The position numbers were made by a program, and so were the translations under genes. The notes under the pieces were generated by a model. The model saw only the letters and a list, made by a program, of their open reading frames with translations. It did no database searches and was not told the origin of the DNA. A DNA stretch of 64,000 nt from Deltaproteobacteria bacterium. GTDB taxonomy: Bacteria; Desulfobacterota; Desulfobulbia; Desulfobulbales; Desulfurivibrionaceae. How positions within the stretch are numbered: the stretch's first letter is position 1; each line of letters opens with the position of its first letter. The stretch is from NCBI GenBank assembly GCA_021847425.1, contig JAJZRF010000003.1, forward strand, positions 1 through 64,000, given 5' to 3'. Below are positions 38,948-47,391 of the stretch, in pieces.

Positions 38948-39231
38948 AGGACTTGCCCGTGAACCCTGAGCCAAAAAAAAATAAAACCCGGCTGTTCAAT
39001 TTTCTGTTCATCGCTGGTTGTGCAGCCATCCTTGTTTTTTTACTCGAAGCCCCGCCCGAATCGACCAAGCGGCTGCCCCAGGATAAAGACCATCTGCAAT
39101 TTTACCCCATGGACAAAAAAGAGGCGGAAAAACATTGCACCGCCTGCCATGCCCCAGACGGCCAAGCTCCTCTCCCCAAGGACCATCCCCCCAAATACCG
39201 GTGCCTCTTCTGCCATAAAAAATTCAACTAA
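38944..39231 (+). CDS. Small membrane-anchored protein with two CxxCH heme motifs
   Basis: TM segment LFIAGCAAILVFLLE; HCTACHAPDGQ and CLFCHKKF; ATGA overlap with upstream gene. Confidence 0.8.
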   Translation: MKDLPVNPEPKKNKTRLFNFLFIAGCAAILVFLLEAPPESTKRLPQDKDHLQFYPMDKKEAEKHCTACHAPDGQAPLPKDHPPKYRCLFCHKKFN

Positions 39232-39232
39232 G

Positions 39233-39733
39233 ATGGAACCGTTGACCATTACCCTGCCGGACCTGCGCACCACTCTTGCCTTGGGCCGCCATCTCGGGGA
39301 GAGTGCCCGCCCCGGCGAGGTGATCACCCTGGCCGGCTCCCTGGGGGCCGGAAAAACCACCCTCACCCAGGCCATCGGCCAGGGGCTGCAGGTGCCTGAG
39401 TCCTGCTATATAACCAGCCCCACCTTCAGCCTCCTGCACGAGTATCCGGGACGGCTGCCCCTCTATCACATGGATCTCTACCGGTTGAGCGATGAAACGG
39501 AGATCGAGGATCTCGGTCTGCTGGAATACCTCTACGGAACAGGACTCACGGTGATCGAGTGGCCGGACAGACTGGGCGCCCTTATGCCCGAGGAGCGGCT
39601 CCATATCGCCCTCAGCCTGCTGAGCGAAACAGCGCGGCGGGCGGAGCTGACCGCCCATGGCAGGGCGTGGCGGGAAAAGATCGCCGCGCTGCGGGATGGC
39701 CGGGCATGGCAGAGACCGGACAGCAGTGGCTGA
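39233..39733 (+). CDS. tsaE: tRNA threonylcarbamoyladenosine biosynthesis protein TsaE
   Basis: MEPLTITLPDLRTTLALGRHLGESARPGEVITLAGSLGAGKTTLTQAIGQGL...SPTFSLLHEYPG..LYHMDLYRL. Confidence 0.95.
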   Translation: MEPLTITLPDLRTTLALGRHLGESARPGEVITLAGSLGAGKTTLTQAIGQGLQVPESCYITSPTFSLLHEYPGRLPLYHMDLYRLSDETEIEDLGLLEYLYGTGLTVIEWPDRLGALMPEERLHIALSLLSETARRAELTAHGRAWREKIAALRDGRAWQRPDSSG

Positions 39734-39754
39734 AGGAATGGAAAGCGGAACGGA

Positions 39755-41539
39755 TCAGGCAGGATCTTTGTTTTCCGGACAGGTTGCCGGCGGCATCATC
39801 TCGCTTAGGATCATGACCAGCTTCGCCTTGATAATGGGCTTGGTGAGAAAGCCGTTCATCCCCGCCTCGTAACAGGCGGTCTCATCCTCTTTTCTGGCAT
39901 GGGCCGTGAGCCCGACTATAACCAGCGGCTGTTGCAGATTACGCAGACCGACATAACCCTGCCGCAGGGCCGGGTCAGCCTCAATCTTTCTGATTCTCCT
40001 GGTGGCCTCCATGCCATCCATATTGGGCATCTGCACGTCCATCAGAACAAGATCAAAGGTCTGATGCCGGAGATGCTCCAGGGCTTCGGCCCCATCGGAG
40101 GCCACCTCGACCTCATATCCTTCCCGGGTGATCAGAATGCCGGCCAGCCGCTGGTTGACCGCATTATCCTCAACGAGAAGAATCCTGCCGCCGCTGAAAA
40201 TCTTTTCTCGCCCCGCTTCCTTGTGCTCCGCTATGGAAATGATCTCTGCCGGGGCTTCTTCCAAGGGGATCACGAAAGAAAAGGTGCTGCCCTTGCCCAC
40301 CTCGCTCGCCACCATGAGATGACCGCCCATGAGCTCCACGAGCTGTAGGCAAATGGCCAGCCCCAGACCTGTGCCCCCGTACTTCCTGGTGGTCGAGCCA
40401 TCGGCCTGGGTAAACTTTTCAAAAATTGCCTCAACCCTGTCGGCGGGGATCCCTATGCCGCTGTCGCGCACCGAGAAGCGGCTGACAATCTGACCGGCCG
40501 CTTCCCGCTCATAATCAACCAGGATATCGATTCCGCCCTGCTCGGTGAATTTCATGGCATTTCCGGCAAGATTTATCAGAACCTGGCGCAGCCGGTTGCT
40601 GTCCCCCATTATTCTTTTAGGAATGCGGCGGTCAATCCTGCTGGCAACAACAACCCCCTTTTCCCGTGCAGGAATCTTGAACATGGCGGCCACGTTGCCG
40701 ACCACCTCGGCAAGATCAAAGGGCAGACGCTCAAGTTCGAGTTTCCCCGCCTCGATTTTTGCCAGATCCAGGATATCGTTGATCAGGGTCAGCAGGCTTG
40801 TCGCGGATTGGGCGATGGTCCTGGTATAATCGAGCTGCTCTTCGGCAAGGGGGGTTTCGGACAGGAGTTCACTGAAGCCGATGATGGCGTTCATGGGCGT
40901 CCGAAGCTCGTGGCTCATATTGGCCAGAAAATCGCTCTTCAGCCGGCTGATTTCCTCCAGTCGCGCATTAGCCTCCCGCAACTCGGCGGTTTGTTTGGCA
41001 ATTTCGCTTTCCAGCTTCCGGGCATACTCTTTTTCCCGATCCTGGTTGAGCCGGTACTGGCGGTAGTTGTCCTCAATAAGCTTGCCGTGCTGCTGCTGAA
41101 GGATGTTGATCTGCCGGACCGACTGCTCATGGTCGGCGACAAGCATCTCCCGCTCCTGCCTGTACTGGGCGAGCTCAAGGGTATTGCGCAACAGGGAGGT
41201 GATCGCGGAACCTGGCTCCCAATCGTCTTCCAGGGCCGCGGCGCAGGCAATGATCAGCACCGCCGACAGTTTGGCGAGATACACCGCATGGCAACGGGCG
41301 CCGTTATCCGCCTTTCCCGCGACAAAGCCATCGGCCGCTCTGGCCTCGCGAACCAGCTTTTCCCGCACCGGCGGGGCAAGCGTCAATGGACGCGCCCCCT
41401 CAAGCACGGCACCAGCCTCACTCACCAGGAGCATCGAGGCCTCCGGCAGCAGTGCATCGAGAATTGCCAGGAAGCCTTGCAGTTCCTCGTTGGCGTCGAT
41501 CAAGTCGTCAAATATGGTATCAAAGGTGGGCTCGGTCAT
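39755..41539 (-). CDS. Hybrid sensor histidine kinase with C-terminal receiver
   Basis: LANMSHELRTPMNAIIGFSELLS; HATPase; ILLVEDNAVNQRLAGILI...LVLMDVQMPNMDGMEATRRIR. Confidence 0.94.
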   Translation of the reverse strand: MTEPTFDTIFDDLIDANEELQGFLAILDALLPEASMLLVSEAGAVLEGARPLTLAPPVREKLVREARAADGFVAGKADNGARCHAVYLAKLSAVLIIACAAALEDDWEPGSAITSLLRNTLELAQYRQEREMLVADHEQSVRQINILQQQHGKLIEDNYRQYRLNQDREKEYARKLESEIAKQTAELREANARLEEISRLKSDFLANMSHELRTPMNAIIGFSELLSETPLAEEQLDYTRTIAQSATSLLTLINDILDLAKIEAGKLELERLPFDLAEVVGNVAAMFKIPAREKGVVVASRIDRRIPKRIMGDSNRLRQVLINLAGNAMKFTEQGGIDILVDYEREAAGQIVSRFSVRDSGIGIPADRVEAIFEKFTQADGSTTRKYGGTGLGLAICLQLVELMGGHLMVASEVGKGSTFSFVIPLEEAPAEIISIAEHKEAGREKIFSGGRILLVEDNAVNQRLAGILITREGYEVEVASDGAEALEHLRHQTFDLVLMDVQMPNMDGMEATRRIRKIEADPALRQGYVGLRNLQQPLVIVGLTAHARKEDETACYEAGMNGFLTKPIIKAKLVMILSEMMPPATCPENKDPA

Positions 41540-41546
41540 CAGCGCT

Positions 41547-42389
41547 TCACTCGTCCGACTCGTACAGTTCCTTGGCCTTGGTCATTTCCCCGGGCAGGTC
41601 CCTGATGATAATCTTGTAATCTGCCATCTTCTCCTTCACATGCTCCGCCAGTTCGGGGGGCAATGGCTCAATGGGCCCGGCAATGGGCCAGTACTGCATC
41701 TTCCCCGCCATGAATTCAGCCAGCTGCAATATACTGCCGGTGCTGGAAACAGCTTTTCCCTGCTTGGAGAGGTGATGCGACTTGATGGAGCTGAGCACAT
41801 CCTGGGGCAAGCCCCAGGTCTTGGCAAGAAGGTAGCCCACCTCGGCATGGTCGGCGCCGATGGCATTACGCTCGCACTCGGTCAGGGGTCCCTTTCCCTC
41901 CCGGAAGGCCTTGCAGGCTTCGCGCAGCTGCTCCCCGGCAACCTGATTTTCGACGATGAGCCCGATGTCGTGGATGATGCCGGCGAGAAAAACGTCCTCG
42001 CCATCCTTGCCGAAAATGCGCTTGGCGATCATGCCGGAGAGGATGGCCACGGTGGCGGAATGCAGCCAGAGTTTCTGGGCCGAGAAATCAGCGTCGTCGC
42101 CCTTGAACATCCCCCGCAGGGCTTCCACCGCGACCAGATTGCGGAGTTGCCTCATGCCGGCAAAGACCACGGCCTTGGAAATGGATTCAACCTTTTGGGA
42201 CAGGCCGAAATAGGGGCTGTTGACAAGGCGCAACAGCCTGGTGACCAAAACGGGATCAAGCTTGATGATCTCTTCGAAATCCTGCATGGTGCTGCGATCG
42301 TCATTGACCAGCTGGGTCACTTTGATCGCCACATGCGGGAGCGTTTTGAGCTCGGTGAATTTTCTAATTATATCCTTGGCGCTGGGCAT
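41547..42389 (-). CDS. HDOD domain protein
   Basis: LPHVAIKVTQLVNDDRSTMQDFEEIIKLDPVLVTRLLRLVNSPYFGLSQKVESISKAVVFAGMRQLRNLV...HDIGLIV. Confidence 0.92.
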   Translation of the reverse strand: MPSAKDIIRKFTELKTLPHVAIKVTQLVNDDRSTMQDFEEIIKLDPVLVTRLLRLVNSPYFGLSQKVESISKAVVFAGMRQLRNLVAVEALRGMFKGDDADFSAQKLWLHSATVAILSGMIAKRIFGKDGEDVFLAGIIHDIGLIVENQVAGEQLREACKAFREGKGPLTECERNAIGADHAEVGYLLAKTWGLPQDVLSSIKSHHLSKQGKAVSSTGSILQLAEFMAGKMQYWPIAGPIEPLPPELAEHVKEKMADYKIIIRDLPGEMTKAKELYESDE

Positions 42390-42457
42390 GACTCAACCAC
42401 ACGAATTCAGGGGGCATCTTGCCCCGGCAGCATGCGGGATTTCTGCCCGGACCGCTT

Positions 42458-42784
42458 TCATTGCCGCCCAGCAAAGGCTTTGAGAAGCGCGGCCAGCTGT
42501 ACGGCGAGTTCTCTTCCCTGGGAAAGATCATTGGCCCGGCCTTTTTTTTCCAGCTCGGCCGCGATCTTGCGCACCCCCTCCACCCCGAGACTGGCCGAGG
42601 CGCCCTTGATGCTGTGCGCGGCGTCAGCCACCGCCACCGCGTCTTCCGCGGCAAGACCGTCATTGATCCGTGCCAGATCCGAGGCGGAAGAATCGTGAAA
42701 CAGCACCAGCAGTTCCGCCAGCATCTCTTCGTCATCTCCCGACTGCTCAAGGGCAAAATTTCTATCCCACTCAAGGTCTGCCAT
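42458..42784 (-). CDS. Stand-alone Hpt (histidine phosphotransfer) domain protein
   Basis: MADLEWDRNFALEQSGDDEEMLAELLVLFHDS...DAAHSIKGASASLGVEGVRKIAAELE. Confidence 0.9.
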   Translation of the reverse strand: MADLEWDRNFALEQSGDDEEMLAELLVLFHDSSASDLARINDGLAAEDAVAVADAAHSIKGASASLGVEGVRKIAAELEKKGRANDLSQGRELAVQLAALLKAFAGRQ

Positions 42785-42977
42785 CTCTGTTCCTTATCAT
42801 GAAGTTAGCGGTCGCCACAGCCGAAAAAATGAGGCGGCAGCAGCGGCACTCAACCCAATCTCCCGGGGCATGGTCTCATCATACCGAAAGCGTTACAGAT
42901 CGGCAAATGTATAAATAAAAAAAGAAGCGTGGCGGAAGACAAAAGGCGGAAGGAAAACGACATGTTTTCTTCACCTT

Positions 42978-43610
42978 TCACCCAGCCAGAACTGCCTCTA
43001 TCCGGGAAAATGGGATGACCCCGGCCCTGAGCAGACAAACCTTGCCCTTCTGATAGCCCAGAAGAGTAGAACCCTGGCCGCCCGGAGTTTCGCCGCCATC
43101 AATGACAACATCCACCCCCGCACCCAGCTGGGCAAACACCCCGTCGGCCGTCACCGCAGCCGGGTATCCGGAAAAATTAGCGCTGGTCGCCGTTATCGGC
43201 TGGCCAAAGGCCCTTACAAGTTTCCGGGCCACGGGGTGGGAAGATATCCGGATTCCGATGGTGGACCGGTACCCGGTGAGCATTTCAGGCAATGCCGCAG
43301 CCCCGGGAAAAACAAGGGTCAATGGTCCAGGCCAGAACTTCCGCATGAGAATGGGAAAAACAGGGGGAATCTCCGCGACAAGACCGGAAAGCTGGGACAA
43401 CTCGTCGATAATCAGCAAAACCGGCTTGTCGGAAGAGCGTCCCTTCAAGGCGAAAAGACGGGTGAGAGCGGCCCGGTTGAAAGGGTCAACCGCCAGGCCG
43501 TAATATGTTTCCGTGGGAAAGGCGACAACCCCTCCAGCCCGAAGAACCGCACAGGCCCGGGCCAGGGCCTCGTCTGTCACTTGATCTCCCGCCACGGGTT
43601 GCCCGGTCAC
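42978..43610 (-). CDS. L-threonylcarbamoyladenylate synthase (YrdC/Sua5 family)
   Basis: LRAGGVVAFPTETYYGLAVDPFNRAALTRLFALKGRSSDKPVLLII...PGPLTLVFP...ANFSGYPA. Confidence 0.93.
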   Translation of the reverse strand: MTGQPVAGDQVTDEALARACAVLRAGGVVAFPTETYYGLAVDPFNRAALTRLFALKGRSSDKPVLLIIDELSQLSGLVAEIPPVFPILMRKFWPGPLTLVFPGAAALPEMLTGYRSTIGIRISSHPVARKLVRAFGQPITATSANFSGYPAAVTADGVFAQLGAGVDVVIDGGETPGGQGSTLLGYQKGKVCLLRAGVIPFSRIEAVLAG

Positions 43611-44095
43611 AGGCTCGCAACAAGACGCTGCGCCTTTTCTTCAACTTCACGGGCCATCTCTTCTTTAAAGGCGACAAGCCTTGCCGCCAACCGGGCATCA
43701 CCAAGCGCCAGGATCTGCGCCGCAAGAATTGCCCCGTTTTTCGCCCCGGCCTTGCCGATGCCCATGGTGGCCACCGGCACCCCGGGCGGCATCTGCACCG
43801 TGGAAAGCAGGGCATCAAGGCCGTTTAAGGAAGAGGAATCCACCGGCACCCCGATAACAGGCAGGATGGTATGGGCCGCCAGAACTCCGGCCAGATGGGC
43901 GGCCATCCCGGCTGCGGCGATGATTATTTTCAGACCGCGGTCCTTGGCGCTGCTTGCGTATTCCATGGCCCGCGCCGGACTGCGATGGGCCGAAGCCACC
44001 GTTATTTCAAAGGGAATGTCCATCTTCTTCAAAAAATCCAAGCAACCCTGCATAACCGGCAGATCAGAATCACTGCCCATGACAATGCCAACCAT
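43607..44095 (-). CDS. purE: 5-(carboxyamino)imidazole ribonucleotide mutase
   Basis: MVGIVMGSDSDLPVMQGCLDFLKKMDIPFEITVASAHRSPARAMEYA...PGVPVATMGIGKAGAKNGAILAAQIL. Confidence 0.97.
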   Translation of the reverse strand: MVGIVMGSDSDLPVMQGCLDFLKKMDIPFEITVASAHRSPARAMEYASSAKDRGLKIIIAAAGMAAHLAGVLAAHTILPVIGVPVDSSSLNGLDALLSTVQMPPGVPVATMGIGKAGAKNGAILAAQILALGDARLAARLVAFKEEMAREVEEKAQRLVASL

Positions 44096-44098
44096 GAT

Positions 44099-45382
44099 TC
44101 ACTCTCCTTTTCGGGCCAAGGCCTTCCGGCCGATATCCCTCCGATAATAACAGCCGTCCCAGCTGATCTCCTCGGCGGCCTTGTAAGCCTTGCCAATAGC
44201 CTCCTGCAACGTATCGCCAATGGCGGTCACGCCCAAGACCCGCCCGCCATTGGTGACAACAGCATCGCCCTTAACTGCGGTACCCGCGTGGAAAACCACC
44301 ACATCCTGGTGCTGTCCCGCCTTGGCAAGACCCTCGATGGGTTTGCCGTTTTCGTATTTTCCGGGATACCCTCCGGCCGCCATGACCACACAGACTGTGG
44401 GCCGCGGATCAATCTCCAGGGCAATGTCGGCCAGACGGCCATCAATCACTGCCTCCATGACCTCCACCAGATCGGTTTTAAGCCGCATGAGCAGAGGCTG
44501 GGCTTCGGGATCGCCAAACCGGCAGTTGAACTCAAGCACCTTGACCACCCCATTGTCAATCATCAGGCCGGCATAGAGCACGCCCTTGTACGGGCACCCT
44601 TCCGCCGCCAGCCCCTTGACCGTCGGCAGCATCACGGTTTCCATAACCTGCCGGTGCAGAGGTTCGGTCACCACCGGCGCAGGGGAATAGGCGCCCATGC
44701 CGCCGGTGTTCGGGCCCTTGTCGCCATCAAAAATCGCCTTATGGTCCTGGGAGGTTGGCAGGGGCAGCACCGTCTCTCCATCGGTGAAGGCCAGAAAAGA
44801 GGCCTCCTCCCCACGGAGAAACTCCTCGACCACCACCCGGCTGCCTGCCTCGCCAAAGGCCTTTTCCTTCATGAACAGGTCCACCGCCGCCTTGGCCTCG
44901 GCAATGGTCCGGGCCACCACCACACCCTTGCCCGCAGCCAGACCGTCGGTCTTAACGACCAGCGGCGCAGCCTGCTTTTCAATATACCGAAGCGCCTCTT
45001 CCCTGTCCGTAAAGGTCGCGTAAAAAGCAGAAGGGATATGATATTTTTCAAGCAGATCCTTCATGAAGACCTTGCTTCCTTCCAGGGTGGCGGCGTTGCG
45101 CCGCGGGCCGAATACCCGCAACCCTTTTTCTTCAAAATGATCGGCAATTCCCAAGGCAAGAGGAACTTCTGGCCCAACCACGGTGAGATCAATCCCTTCA
45201 GCCTTGGCAAAGTCCGCAAGCGCATCAATGGCGGTGGCGCTGATCTTGACGCAGGTTGCCAAAGCGCTGATGCCGGCATTGCCCGGAGCACAAAAAATCT
45301 TCGTCACTCTGGGGCTCTGCCGCAATTTCCAGACCAGGGCATGCTCCCTGCCCCCCGAACCAACAACCAGAATCTTCATCAA
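44099..45382 (-). CDS. purD: Phosphoribosylamine--glycine ligase
   Basis: MMKILVVGSGGREHALVWKLRQSPRVTKIFCAPGNAG...YAGLMI...FNCRFGDPEAQ. Confidence 0.97.
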   Translation of the reverse strand: MMKILVVGSGGREHALVWKLRQSPRVTKIFCAPGNAGISALATCVKISATAIDALADFAKAEGIDLTVVGPEVPLALGIADHFEEKGLRVFGPRRNAATLEGSKVFMKDLLEKYHIPSAFYATFTDREEALRYIEKQAAPLVVKTDGLAAGKGVVVARTIAEAKAAVDLFMKEKAFGEAGSRVVVEEFLRGEEASFLAFTDGETVLPLPTSQDHKAIFDGDKGPNTGGMGAYSPAPVVTEPLHRQVMETVMLPTVKGLAAEGCPYKGVLYAGLMIDNGVVKVLEFNCRFGDPEAQPLLMRLKTDLVEVMEAVIDGRLADIALEIDPRPTVCVVMAAGGYPGKYENGKPIEGLAKAGQHQDVVVFHAGTAVKGDAVVTNGGRVLGVTAIGDTLQEAIGKAYKAAEEISWDGCYYRRDIGRKALARKGE

Positions 45383-45681
45383 AAACCTCCTCGGCTTCTT
45401 TCTGCGATGCGCTATTATCTCCTTGGAGTCATTGGGAAATGCTCCCGTAACGGAGTGGGGTATTTTACCTTAAAATCGCCTGGCAAGAAAGCATAAACCG
45501 TTGGCGCAAAATAATGTCGTCACCTGAATGGCCAGAGCGGCAACGACGGCGCAAGAAGCCGCATCAAAAAACAGAGGTTGTTTCGCAACAGCTTCTAAAA
45601 TCCAACCGTTCCAGCCACCGCCCAACAAGTATTTGGCCTCTGTCAGGGACATCCTTCTTGCCTGCAGAAAAAACTTTAGCC

Positions 45682-45710
45682 TTGACACCCGTCCCTTCCC
45701 CCTCTATTAT
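45682..45710 (+). promoter_or_regulatory. Near-consensus sigma70 promoter of the TetR/FadR-like gene
   Basis: TTGACA (45682-45687), 17 bp, TATTAT (45705-45710). Confidence 0.8.
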
Positions 45711-45720
45711 AGGCACAAAA

Positions 45721-45740
45721 ATGAATGAATACGCATTCAT
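45721..45740. promoter_or_regulatory. Putative FadR-type operator
   Basis: ATGAATGAATACGCATTCAT: 7-bp perfect inverted arms, just downstream of the -10. Close to the Bacillus FadR operator consensus TGAATGAMTANTCATTCA as I recall it. Confidence 0.75.
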
Positions 45741-45788
45741 AAGACAACGCGCTTTTCTCCCGTCACCTCTGCTCATCCTGCGAAATCC

Positions 45789-46403
45789 ATGAGAACATCG
45801 GACAAACATTCAAAGATCATCGAAGCAGCCATCACCGTTTTTGCCCGAAAAGGGTTTTTCAGCGCCCGCATTTCCGATATCGCCAAGGAAGCACAGGTGG
45901 CCGACGGAACCATCTATCTGTACTTCAACAACAAATACGACATCCTCATTTCCCTGTTCGAGGAAGAGATCGGCAAGATCATCCTGGAGGTCAAGCTTCT
46001 CATCGAAAAAGAGAGCGACCCCCGGAAGATGCTCCAGATTTTCGCCCTGCACCACATGCAGCTCATGGAGGAACAAAAAGAGCTTGCCGAGGTTCTGCAG
46101 ATGGAGCTGCGGCAGAGCAACAAATTCATGAGAGAGTACAGAAATACGAAGTTTATTGAATACGTGGATGTGGTCTCCGCCATTATCCACAAGGGCCAGG
46201 AAGAGGGGGTGTTCCGCAAGAGCCTCCTGCCGGGCGTGTTCAAGCGGGCCTTTTTCGGCGCTCTGGATGAAACATCCAGGCTCTGGGTTCTGTCGCCGGA
46301 CCACAGCTATACCATTGACGAAGCGGCCCGGCAGATCAGCGATATCTTCACCTTCGGAATCATGACGGCCTCGCCAGAAGGGGAGAAGGTCACAGGTCCG
46401 TAA
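45789..46403 (+). CDS. TetR-family regulator resembling Bacillus/Thermus FadR (fatty-acid degradation regulator)
   Basis: HSKIIEAAITVFARKGFFSARISDIAKEAQVADGTIYLYFNNKYDILISLFEEEIGKII...MELRQSNKF. Confidence 0.88.
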   Translation: MRTSDKHSKIIEAAITVFARKGFFSARISDIAKEAQVADGTIYLYFNNKYDILISLFEEEIGKIILEVKLLIEKESDPRKMLQIFALHHMQLMEEQKELAEVLQMELRQSNKFMREYRNTKFIEYVDVVSAIIHKGQEEGVFRKSLLPGVFKRAFFGALDETSRLWVLSPDHSYTIDEAARQISDIFTFGIMTASPEGEKVTGP

Positions 46404-46518
46404 CACTGGATCGAAAAGAACAAAGAAACAACCGTTGAAATCGCGGCTTTTTGCGATTTCAACAATCATGGCTGAAACTCAGGCCTGATTCCGGTTCCCA
46501 AACAAATTCCCTGCGACA

Positions 46519-47004
46519 TCAAGCACGGTCTGGCGGCTTGATATCCATGACCTCCAGCTGCCGCACCCCGCCCGGAGTTTTCACGGTTATCTCGTCGCCC
46601 ACGCTTTTACCGATCATCGCCCGGCCAATCGGGGAAAGAACGGAAATACTGCCCTTGCTCACGTCCGCCTCTTCCGGCCCCAAAAGCTGATAGCGCACCT
46701 CGTCATCCGTATCCAGATCGACAAGGGAGACAACCGTGCCGAAAACCACCCGGGAACAGTCCACGCTTGAGCAGTCAATAACCTCGGCCCGGCCGAGCTT
46801 GTCCTTGAGCTCCATGAGCCGCCCTTCGATGTGCGCCTGACGCTCCTTGGCCGCATGGTACTCGGCGTTTTCCTTCAAATCGCCGTGCCCCCGCGCCACC
46901 TCAATCGCCTCAATGACCGCGGGCCGCTCTTTCTTCTGCAGCCGGTCGAGTTCCTGACGCAATCTGGCATATCCCTCCTGAGACATGGGAATACGCTCAA
47001 CCAT
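46519..47004 (-). CDS. greA: Transcription elongation factor GreA
   Basis: PMSQEGYARLRQELDRLQKKERPAVIEAIEVARGHGDLKENAEYHAAKERQAHIEGRL...SPIGRAMIGKSVGDEI. Confidence 0.97.
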   Translation of the reverse strand: MVERIPMSQEGYARLRQELDRLQKKERPAVIEAIEVARGHGDLKENAEYHAAKERQAHIEGRLMELKDKLGRAEVIDCSSVDCSRVVFGTVVSLVDLDTDDEVRYQLLGPEEADVSKGSISVLSPIGRAMIGKSVGDEITVKTPGGVRQLEVMDIKPPDRA

Positions 47005-47033
47005 AACACCCTCCTTGCCAAGACAATAGCTCT

Positions 47034-47202
47034 ATAAGCCGTTGTCCGGATGTATATAATATTTGGAATATCGTGATCGGCAGCAGTGCCAACGGCGTAG
47101 GAGCCGGTCGCTCTTTGTCCGTCCATGGAGCGAGCGACACTAGGCCATCCATGGCCGTCGTAACAAAACAGTCACAGCAATGGTTATTTCTAACGGCTCC
47201 TA
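47034..47202. repeat. Palindrome-rich intergenic element family 2, copy 1
   Basis: Ends TATAAGCCGTTG / TAACGGCTCCTA; internal CGTGATCGGCAGCAGTGCCAACGGCGTAGGAGCCG shared (reverse complement) with 57138-57172. Confidence 0.65.
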
Positions 47203-47262
47203 AAAAAAATGGCCGTTTTCCCGGCAGGCAATCACAGGTGTGAGTCCCCCGGCTAAAACGGC
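47203..47262 (-). terminator. Extended terminator-like hairpin downstream of the TPR/beta-barrel gene
   Basis: Minus strand GCCGTTTTAGCCGGGGG...CCTGCCGGGAAAACGGCC followed by ATTTTTTTTA. Confidence 0.75.
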
Positions 47263-47391
47263 AAAAATCCTTTTTACACATCCTCTGCCCGCCAGTCCTC
47301 CAATGATTAGAAGCAACGGCCGACAACAAGTCTTTCAATTAGCACAGGGGCAGAAAGATTGCAAGGGAAAGCGCACCGGAAAAACCAACGC

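Noticed and set aside
43871-45496. 541-aa plus-strand ORF
   Set aside because: Antisense to purE/purD.
45470-45688. 72-aa minus-strand ORF upstream of purD
   Set aside because: Hydrophobic, no clear ribosome-binding site or family. It overlaps the promoter of the FadR-like gene, so it was not supported.
47203-47350. Considered a c-di-GMP (GEMM) riboswitch in the region downstream of the TPR gene
   Set aside because: It lies at the 3' end of the gene and has no GEMM consensus. A terminator-type hairpin with a T run explains it better.
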